From Calditrichia bacterium (GTDB lineage: Bacteria; Calditrichota; Calditrichia; Calditrichales; Calditrichaceae), in assembly GCA_027039465.1 (NCBI GenBank), contig JALWEA010000078.1, forward strand, positions 1 through 5,220: a stretch of 5,220 bases of DNA, given 5' to 3'. Under the pieces are notes generated by a model. It had not been told where the DNA came from. It was given only the letters and a program-made list of their open reading frames with translations, and did no database searches. Shown here piece after piece: positions 1-5,220 of the stretch (position 1 is the first letter of the stretch; every line of letters starts with the position of its first letter). Made by a program: the position numbers and the translations under genes.

Positions 1-776
1 GCCTTGCGGGTGGGGTCGAATTTAACGATGTCATCCATCATTCGATTCAGATTTTTATCGCGACCCATGTGCGAATCGTTGTAATAAGCAAAATACACAT
101 CATGCCAAACATCGTTACCTTCATTGATGATGTAATATTCGTAGAACAATACTTTGTTGTACAAGAAGAAATTCCAACCGAAGGTACGCTGAATGACGTG
201 CGCATGTAACGGGACATGATCTTCCAAAATACTTGGCGCCTGATTAATTTGGTAGGTAATTTTATCATCCCAGAATTCGGAAATATAATCTTGTTCCGAA
301 CGGGGCTTGTAAAGAGCGCTTAATAATCCGTTCTTTTCGAAAAATGCATTCTCCTGCGCATCGGGCGGAATTTCATCATATATCGATTTAACATAAATGG
401 TATCATTCGGGTTGAATCTCGGATAGAATTCATATATGTAGCCCCTGCCGGTGACGCCATCGTAGTTACAAGCCGTGCTTACCAACGTATCGCCGTTTAC
501 AATCGCTCCCAGCCAAAAACCTTCTTCTTCCGAAAGTTCCTGCGTAGTTCCGGGAGGATAATTCAAAATAATACCCCAACTTCCCCACGGCTGATTGTAG
601 ATGGGCAAGCATGAACCGTAATTGGTTACGGTCATGCGGTTTAGGTTAATCGTATGCTTTTTGAATTGTAAGTTAGCAGGCGGAAAGCGCAACTCCTGCG
701 CCGATAAAACCGCGCTTAATAAAATCAGCCAAAATAAAATTCGAAAATTTACTTTAAACTTCATGAACTTTTCCAT
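1..776 (-). CDS. Secreted protein of the FCB 'NYG/NGDTLVS' type, N-terminal 258 residues (truncated by window edge)
   Basis: An open frame starts at the ATG at 776, 3 nt after the receptor stop, and continues past the left edge; 258 codons are visible. An AGG at 785-783, 6 nt before the ATG, supports this start. A second in-frame ATG at 764 would give MKFKVNFRILFW and is also possible. Residues 1-26 form a signal peptide (hydrophobic core ILFWLILLSAVL, probable cleavage LSA|QE). The mature part shows a pattern I associate with large secreted proteins of Calditrichota-like and other FCB bacteria: RMTVTNYGSC (48-56), EEGFWLGAIVNGDTLVS (84-100), YEFYPRFNP (115-123), EFWDDKITY (167-175), then FYEYYIINEGNDVWHDVYFA (211-230) and YYNDSHMG (231-238). 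Such proteins often carry a type IX secretion sorting domain at the C-terminus, but that end is outside the window. The molecular function is unknown. Its position directly behind the receptor suggests co-expression and possibly a shared surface task. Confidence 0.8.
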   Translation of the reverse strand, partial: MEKFMKFKVNFRILFWLILLSAVLSAQELRFPPANLQFKKHTINLNRMTVTNYGSCLPIYNQPWGSWGIILNYPPGTTQELSEEEGFWLGAIVNGDTLVSTACNYDGVTGRGYIYEFYPRFNPNDTIYVKSIYDEIPPDAQENAFFEKNGLLSALYKPRSEQDYISEFWDDKITYQINQAPSILEDHVPLHAHVIQRTFGWNFFLYNKVLFYEYYIINEGNDVWHDVYFAYYNDSHMGRDKNLNRMMDDIVKFDPTRK

Positions 777-779
777 TTT

Positions 780-3551
780 TTACCTGATGTACAGTTTAAT
801 TCCCAAACGTAATGTTAATCCAGGAGAATAAGCCATGTTGGCCCTAAGAAAACGCACCTGATACGGCGTTAAAAAGCGGTTGGAATCACCTTCCAAATCG
901 CCCAAATTCACCACCTTGCCAGTGCGTCGGTTAAAGCTTGATCCCATATTTACATTGCGAACATTCAGCAAATTTTTTGCTTCTATAAAAATCATAAACT
1001 TGGAAGTGCGCATAAAATGGAAACCTTTGTACAGGGTTGCATCCAAATAAAATTCGCCGGGTCCGTTTTTGGAATTCGGTTCGACGTAAATAGCATGTGG
1101 AATAATCGGCGTATACGGACGTCCCAAATTGGCCGTTGACAGGAAGTAGAAACCGAAATAAGACAAACGATGACCGAAAACGGTAATGTGGTTGTTTTCC
1201 AGAACTTCGTAGTTGAACATCAATTTAAAGCTGTGATTGATATCCCAACCTACCCGTTGTTCACGCACCGAAGGCGGTGCCGTGCTGCCGCTTTTGTAAT
1301 TATCCAAAGCAGACAGATCAAACCCTCGGGCCAACAGATATGTGTAGTTAGCCGTAAAGGAAAAATTGTTGTGGTATGTTTTACGCAATTCAATTTCAAA
1401 ACCGCGTGCCGAGCCGAAGCCCGTATTTTGGTAAATCATGCGTACGGGCTTGGTCTTTGTCTGCCGGTAGCCGATATCTCCTGCGTAATCGCGCCCGTAG
1501 AGTTTGACATTCAAAACGTAATTCGGCATAAATTCCGTTTCCATACCCACTTCGTAATTAATGGATTTACGCGGATCCAAATTGGGATTACCCACAACCG
1601 ATGTCAGAAAAGGATCGCGGTACAGTTCACCGAAACTTGGTTTTTGAATAAAATAGCCGTAGTTAAAAAACAACTTGGTTTTATCATTGGCCGGAATGGA
1701 AAGACCTAATCTCGGACTCCAAACCACTTTGACCGGTTTAAACTTTGTAACATGCTCACCGGTGGCAATATTAAACTGACGAATAAAATTCTTATCATTA
1801 ATAATTTGTCCGTGCCCGTACAAATCGGCGCGTACACCCAAATTCAGGAACATTCCGGCATAGTTAATACGATCCTGCGCGTAAAAATAACCTTCCCATG
1901 TTTTGTCATTAAAGTACCAACGACTGTTTCCGTATTCCGGCCAATTGCCCGGAATGCTGTCCCGTCTCGGATAGAAATTGTCGAATCCGTTGATTTCCAA
2001 ATAATCGATGTAATTAAGCGTGCCGCCGATACCCGATTTAAACTTATGCACGCCCACATAATAGGTGTAATCCAAACTTCCGGTAAACGATCTGTAACTG
2101 TTTTTATTGTAATTGTAATACGCACCCTCGTCAATGAAACCGTCGTAATCCAAATCTTTCACCAATGGCGGACGTTGATATTTGGCTTGTGTTTTTGAAA
2201 AATCGATGTAAGACGGATTAACCTGCAACAAAGAATCAACCATATCCGGAGGAATGGGATTTCCTTCATGATCAAAATATTGAACTTGATATGAGAATAA
2301 ATCCACCGGCGATCGTAACCCTAATAGCGAAGTTTTACTACGCCCGATGGTGTATCCCAAATTAAGATTGTAAAAAGAATTCTTTGTTATGGTTTGATTG
2401 ATCAGCATAGTGAAGCGATCGGTAGTGTAAAGGTTAATGGGCAAATACTGCGGACGCTTTGACCAGGCCCAATTAAAATTTTTACGGTCGCCTTTTTCCT
2501 CCTGCGCCTGAAATTTGATTCGAAAAGCAGGTACCGGTTGATAGTTAAGCTGCGCCGAAATATTGTAATTGGACTGCTGGCGGTTTTTCATATCGAACAT
2601 CAGAAAGCGGGTTTGTCCGTAACCGCCGCCAATCTTATAATAGGTATCGTTTAATTCGGTTTTGGCCGAAAGCGTAAAACCCGATTCGCCAGGTAAGCCT
2701 ATCCATTTAAAAGGTGCTATCGGCCCGCTAATGCCCACATAACTGTAATCATAATTGGTCGAAACCGCAGGGCTAAAAGGGTGATCTCCTTTGTAAATGA
2801 CATCGGCGGTGTATTTATTTCGACCGGATTTGGTAATGATGTTGATGATGCCGCTATTGGCATTTCCGTATTCCGCATCAAATCCGCCCGTAATGATTTC
2901 CACCTGCTCTATTTGGTTAATATCAATATCCACGGAATTAATGCCCGTAACCGGATTTCGCGCAGGGACACCGTCAATCAAATACAAGACTTCATCGCTG
3001 CGACCGCCTCGAATGTGAATGGCGTCTTTAACTTTAACCACGCCGGATTGTAAAGCGACCAAATCCTTAACATTGGTTACCGCAGGCATGTTTTTGGCCT
3101 GATCCGCCGTAATCACTTTGGCGCTACTAGCCACTTCCAAATCCACGGCAGGTCGTTCCGCTTGCACAACAATCTCTTTGCTGGTTAAGGCCTCGGGCGG
3201 CAATTTAAAGTTTAGCTTGGTGATACGATTAATCAATACTTTTACGTTTTCATATTTCACGCTTTTGTAACCAATGTAAGTAGCTTCAATGGTATACGTA
3301 CCGCTTGGAACACGTGAAATCCGATAATAACCGCTTTCGTCGGTCGAGGCGCCCATTTGTGTATTATCGATCAGAATATTGGCACCGGCTAACGGTTGGC
3401 CGGTCGATCGATCCGTCACGCGCCCGACAATTTCACCGGCTATTAATGTTTGTAAGCCGAGTAATAAGACAATCCCCGCCACCCAAAAAAGGATGTTTCG
3501 ATTTAAGTTTAACCTGCTTTTGTATTCGTGTGTTAATTTCATATCCTTCAT
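780..3551 (-). CDS. TonB-dependent outer-membrane receptor with N-terminal carboxypeptidase-regulatory-like domain
   Basis: This is a complete 923-residue receptor that imports a substrate across the outer membrane using TonB-ExbBD energy. The signal peptide has a long charged n-region (1-19), a hydrophobic core (20-37) and probable cleavage after Ala38. Residues 40-118 form a carboxypeptidase-regulatory-like beta-sandwich (GRVTDRSTGQPLAGANI, TDESGYYRI, GTYTIEATYIGYK), as in SusC-type receptors. The stretch KEIVVQAERP (125-134) may act as the TonB box. The plug spans about 135-245, with IRGGRSDEVLYLIDGVPARN (180-199) and QVEIITGGFDAEYGNANSG (216-234). The barrel fills the rest, with family landmarks FGELYRDPF (640-648), GNPNLDP (654-660) and EAKNLLNVRN (857-866). 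The chain ends KLYIR, with the aromatic residue third from last rather than a terminal Phe. An in-frame ATG at 3542 would shorten it by three residues, and neither start has a well-spaced Shine-Dalgarno site. No SusD gene is visible beside it. The family is certain; the substrate is unknown. Confidence 0.95.
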   Translation of the reverse strand: MKDMKLTHEYKSRLNLNRNILFWVAGIVLLLGLQTLIAGEIVGRVTDRSTGQPLAGANILIDNTQMGASTDESGYYRISRVPSGTYTIEATYIGYKSVKYENVKVLINRITKLNFKLPPEALTSKEIVVQAERPAVDLEVASSAKVITADQAKNMPAVTNVKDLVALQSGVVKVKDAIHIRGGRSDEVLYLIDGVPARNPVTGINSVDIDINQIEQVEIITGGFDAEYGNANSGIINIITKSGRNKYTADVIYKGDHPFSPAVSTNYDYSYVGISGPIAPFKWIGLPGESGFTLSAKTELNDTYYKIGGGYGQTRFLMFDMKNRQQSNYNISAQLNYQPVPAFRIKFQAQEEKGDRKNFNWAWSKRPQYLPINLYTTDRFTMLINQTITKNSFYNLNLGYTIGRSKTSLLGLRSPVDLFSYQVQYFDHEGNPIPPDMVDSLLQVNPSYIDFSKTQAKYQRPPLVKDLDYDGFIDEGAYYNYNKNSYRSFTGSLDYTYYVGVHKFKSGIGGTLNYIDYLEINGFDNFYPRRDSIPGNWPEYGNSRWYFNDKTWEGYFYAQDRINYAGMFLNLGVRADLYGHGQIINDKNFIRQFNIATGEHVTKFKPVKVVWSPRLGLSIPANDKTKLFFNYGYFIQKPSFGELYRDPFLTSVVGNPNLDPRKSINYEVGMETEFMPNYVLNVKLYGRDYAGDIGYRQTKTKPVRMIYQNTGFGSARGFEIELRKTYHNNFSFTANYTYLLARGFDLSALDNYKSGSTAPPSVREQRVGWDINHSFKLMFNYEVLENNHITVFGHRLSYFGFYFLSTANLGRPYTPIIPHAIYVEPNSKNGPGEFYLDATLYKGFHFMRTSKFMIFIEAKNLLNVRNVNMGSSFNRRTGKVVNLGDLEGDSNRFLTPYQVRFLRANMAYSPGLTLRLGIKLYIR
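783..785 (-). promoter_or_regulatory. Weak ribosome binding site (AGG) for the secreted-protein gene
   Basis: The minus strand reads CAGGTAAAAATGG at the receptor/secreted-protein junction. AGG lies 6 nt before the ATG at 776 and sits in the last codon of the receptor, next to its TAA stop. Ribosomes finishing the receptor could therefore restart at once on the next gene. The match to the anti-Shine-Dalgarno is only three bases, so this is modest support for the ATG at 776 over the one at 764. Confidence 0.35.
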
Positions 3552-3569
3552 TCCGGAATTGATGATATT

Positions 3570-5042
3570 TTAATAAGGAAAATCCTTTTCAATGTATTCT
3601 TTGGCTCGTAAAAAGGCCTTTCGTGCACCTTCAAATGTCAGATAGTAAAACGGTACCCCCGAGACCACCAACTGATAATCCATGTTGTGATAACCGAATC
3701 CTATGATCGATCCCGTATAGCCGCTTGTGGAATCTGCGGAATGGTAAAAGAAAAACGGCTCCGTAAAAGCACCGATGCTAAAACGATTAACGCTATGCAG
3801 GCCTTTTCGGAAAAACCATATTTTATTGGTATCAATCGGCGCGTATTCTCTTGTTTGTTCATCGGCGTTCAAAATCGTAACCGTATCCATCAAAGCTTCT
3901 TCAATAGTACCATGCCAACGGATGTGCAGGTAATCTCTTAAGAAATGGCCGAAATACTGAATGCTATCCGTCCAGGCGGCACCAGGTAAAAACAGACCGA
4001 AAATATTCCAACCGGAAACGAGCAGGCGCCCTTTCGTATTCAGATAATCCGATAAAATTCCGACATTATTCGGTAAATTCGATTCTCCTTTGGAATCCGA
4101 GTACCAAAACACATATTTGTAGCGACCTAAAACTTCACGCGGAATCCTTCCTTGCTGCCGGTAATCCCAATTATCATGGGGCACATCAATTAAGAGCGAG
4201 TCGTAGAACTGATCGACCTGTTCGTCGCTGGGATGTTCCAATGTACCTTTTTCGTCTTTCGTATCATCAACCAGCAACCAACCGTTTTCATGTTTGGGAT
4301 ATACGAAAGTCAACGCAATGTGCGCCGGTGTGGGATCTTCCACTAAAGCCGTATTCCGCGCACGGATGTAAACATCATGACGCCCTTCCGTTAAATCCGG
4401 ATAAATATTTTTATTCAGATAGAAGATGGAATCGGTCTGCCATTGGCTCCAGGGGAAATCATCCAGTTTCAGAGAATAACCTTCAATTTTGTCGAATTTC
4501 GTTTCCGCCGAGCAAATAATTCTAACGCCCTTCCAGGTTTGAATTTGATCATTTAAGAAAAAGACGGATTGATTATTCCGCGGAAAAATGATCTTTGTTT
4601 CCGGAGGATATAAACGCTTGGTATAAAACGTACGGGTTGCTCCTACGGGATCCACATTGCCGTAATTGTCTTGTGCTCTAATGAGGACAACCTGTTTATT
4701 AATACTATCCGCCGAAGGAAAAGCAATAAGTTGCGATGTATTCTTGGTGAAAAACGGTTTTTGTACGACGGAATCTTTTCGAATCAAATAGTAACTTTTC
4801 CAACTGATCCAATACCCGTCGATAAGCGCTTCTTCGGAAACACCTTTCCAATGCATTTCAATTTCCGGGGAATACGGATCTTCCGGCGTGTTGGCTTTAG
4901 GAATGGGCAAAAGTTGTGTTTTGGGCGGTTGAATTTCTTTCGGATTTCCGATTAGCTCATCTTTACATCCGTACAAGACAACGCCCGACCAAACGATTAC
5001 CGCACTCAAAATCCAAATTTTTAATGTAAAATATCGCTTCAT
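3570..5042 (-). CDS. Predicted lipoprotein with Fn3-like domains and a ThuA/GATase-like alpha/beta domain
   Basis: The protein has 490 residues from the preferred ATG at 5042, chosen for the GAGG 5 nt upstream and because the signal peptide then begins MKRYF; an in-frame ATG at 5057 would add five residues. A hydrophobic segment at about 9-24 ends in the lipobox L-Y-G-C with Cys26 as the lipidation site, so the protein is membrane-anchored. Residues about 40-142 and 146-248 look like two Fn3/Ig-like domains of the FCB kind: 'IEMHWKGVSEE.LIDGYWISW', 'RAQDNYGNVDPVGA', then 'IRARN..LVEDPTPA'. From about 254 to 490 there is an alpha/beta domain of the ThuA/class-I glutamine amidotransferase-like type. 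Its landmarks are the first strand WLLVDD (255-260), 'YKYVFWYSD' (308-316), 'YLNTKGRLLVSGWNIF' (333-348) and a late 'VVSGVPFYYLT' (459-469). The usual amidotransferase nucleophile Cys is absent after the 'LLVSG' strand, so a binding or structural role is more likely than amidotransfer. The receptor gene follows after 18 nt. Domain calls come from pattern recall, not a profile search. Confidence 0.85.
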   Translation of the reverse strand: MKRYFTLKIWILSAVIVWSGVVLYGCKDELIGNPKEIQPPKTQLLPIPKANTPEDPYSPEIEMHWKGVSEEALIDGYWISWKSYYLIRKDSVVQKPFFTKNTSQLIAFPSADSINKQVVLIRAQDNYGNVDPVGATRTFYTKRLYPPETKIIFPRNNQSVFFLNDQIQTWKGVRIICSAETKFDKIEGYSLKLDDFPWSQWQTDSIFYLNKNIYPDLTEGRHDVYIRARNTALVEDPTPAHIALTFVYPKHENGWLLVDDTKDEKGTLEHPSDEQVDQFYDSLLIDVPHDNWDYRQQGRIPREVLGRYKYVFWYSDSKGESNLPNNVGILSDYLNTKGRLLVSGWNIFGLFLPGAAWTDSIQYFGHFLRDYLHIRWHGTIEEALMDTVTILNADEQTREYAPIDTNKIWFFRKGLHSVNRFSIGAFTEPFFFYHSADSTSGYTGSIIGFGYHNMDYQLVVSGVPFYYLTFEGARKAFLRAKEYIEKDFPY

Positions 5043-5047
5043 TGACG

Positions 5048-5051
5048 CCTC
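5048..5051 (-). promoter_or_regulatory. Ribosome binding site (GAGG) deciding the lipoprotein start
   Basis: On the minus strand the junction reads TGAGGCGTCAATG. The GAGG lies 5 nt before the ATG at 5042 and overlaps the upstream stop codon TGA. The spacing is good for a Shine-Dalgarno site. It supports the ATG at 5042 over the in-frame ATG at 5057, which would overlap the end of the upstream gene by 8 nt and would put this GAGG inside the coding region. Confidence 0.6.
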
Positions 5052-5220
5052 ATTCATTTGAAATAAAAAACGTATCTACCGTTGCACTGTAAATGAAATG
5101 GTCAAGATAACGAAAAATATTTTTATCCAGCGCAAATACGATTTTGATGACCGTTGTTTTGTTTTTATGAATTGCAATCGGATGTTTGATTTTAACGATG
5201 GTCGAATATTGACCGCTAAC
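5050..5220 (-). CDS. C-terminal end of an unidentified protein (5' part outside window)
   Basis: This is an open frame of 56 codons entering from the right edge and ending in TGA at 5052-5050; no start codon is visible, so the gene begins outside the window. The readable tail has alternating hydrophobic residues (STIVKIKHPIAI, TTVIKIVFALDKNIF) and ends ...FFISNE, which suggests beta-strands of a compact secreted or periplasmic domain. I do not recognise the family for certain. The 'TT.I.I.FALDKNI' pattern faintly recalls the last strands of DUF4382-like domains in FCB lipoproteins, but that is a guess. The stop lies 7 nt before the preferred lipoprotein start, and its last bases form part of that gene's Shine-Dalgarno site, so translation of the two is probably coupled. 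A second frame is also open for about 47 codons before a TAG. The frame given here is preferred for its junction geometry and plausible residue pattern. Confidence 0.6.
   Translation of the reverse strand, partial: VSGQYSTIVKIKHPIAIHKNKTTVIKIVFALDKNIFRYLDHFIYSATVDTFFISNE

Noticed and set aside
47..268. 73-codon minus-strand frame near the left edge
   Set aside because: It is out of frame with the secreted-protein gene that covers the same bases, and that frame carries the recognisable signal peptide and family landmarks.
1170..1709. 179-codon plus-strand open frame opposite the receptor
   Set aside because: It lies entirely antisense to the conserved barrel of the receptor, has no ribosome binding site or recognisable domain, and has the composition expected of a reverse-complement shadow.
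1752..2198. 148-codon plus-strand and 96-codon minus-strand open frames within the receptor
   Set aside because: Both are alternative frames of a region where the receptor frame is unbroken and shows barrel-like alternation; neither shows family features.
3395..3415. Palindromic GATCGATC-type sequence in the receptor's N-terminal region
   Set aside because: It is a short self-complementary string inside a conserved coding segment (the GRVTDRSTG strand) with no second copy noticed, so it is explained by codon choice rather than an operator or a mobile-element end.
780..3551. Naming the receptor as SusC, FecA, BtuB or another specific transporter
   Set aside because: The N-terminal domain is SusC-like, but there is no SusD partner and no FecR/sigma signalling domain or heme/cobalamin motif that I can see. 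The substrate cannot be read from the sequence, so no gene symbol is given.
3552..3569. Possible promoter or terminator between lipoprotein and receptor genes
   Set aside because: The gap is only 18 nt and holds no hairpin, T-run or recognisable promoter elements.

Overview
The window is one stretch of minus-strand genes with no visible gap, read from right to left: the tail of an unidentified gene, a predicted lipoprotein, a TonB-dependent outer-membrane receptor, and the first 258 codons of a secreted protein that runs off the left edge. All four are cell-envelope or exported proteins as far as they can be judged. There are no RNA genes, mobile elements, CRISPR arrays or plausible plus-strand genes.

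The gene style points to the FCB superphylum (Bacteroidota, Ignavibacteriota, Calditrichota, Marinimicrobia and relatives). The evidence is a receptor with an N-terminal carboxypeptidase-regulatory-like domain, a lipoprotein combining Fn3-like repeats with a ThuA/GATase-like alpha/beta domain, and a secreted protein of the 'NYG ... WLGA.VNGDTLVS' type found in lineages that use type IX secretion. The moderately AT-rich codon usage and weak Shine-Dalgarno sites fit. A Calditrichota-like, non-Bacteroidota member is my best guess, but this is inference from style; no taxonomic marker is present.

Layout: 5220-5050 is a 56-residue C-terminal fragment. 5042-3570 is a 490-residue lipoprotein (signal peptide with lipobox, two Fn3-like domains, alpha/beta domain). 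3551-780 is a 923-residue TonB-dependent receptor, complete from signal peptide to last strand. 776-1 is the N-terminal part of a secreted protein. Gaps are 7, 18 and 3 nt, with no room for promoters or terminators, so the set looks like one transcript whose promoter lies beyond the right edge.

Together the genes suggest an envelope module: an energised outer-membrane transporter, a surface or periplasmic lipoprotein made just before it, and an exported protein made just after it. It resembles the logic of SusC/SusD systems, but no SusD-like protein is visible. The lipoprotein holds the partner position instead. The substrate cannot be deduced from sequence.
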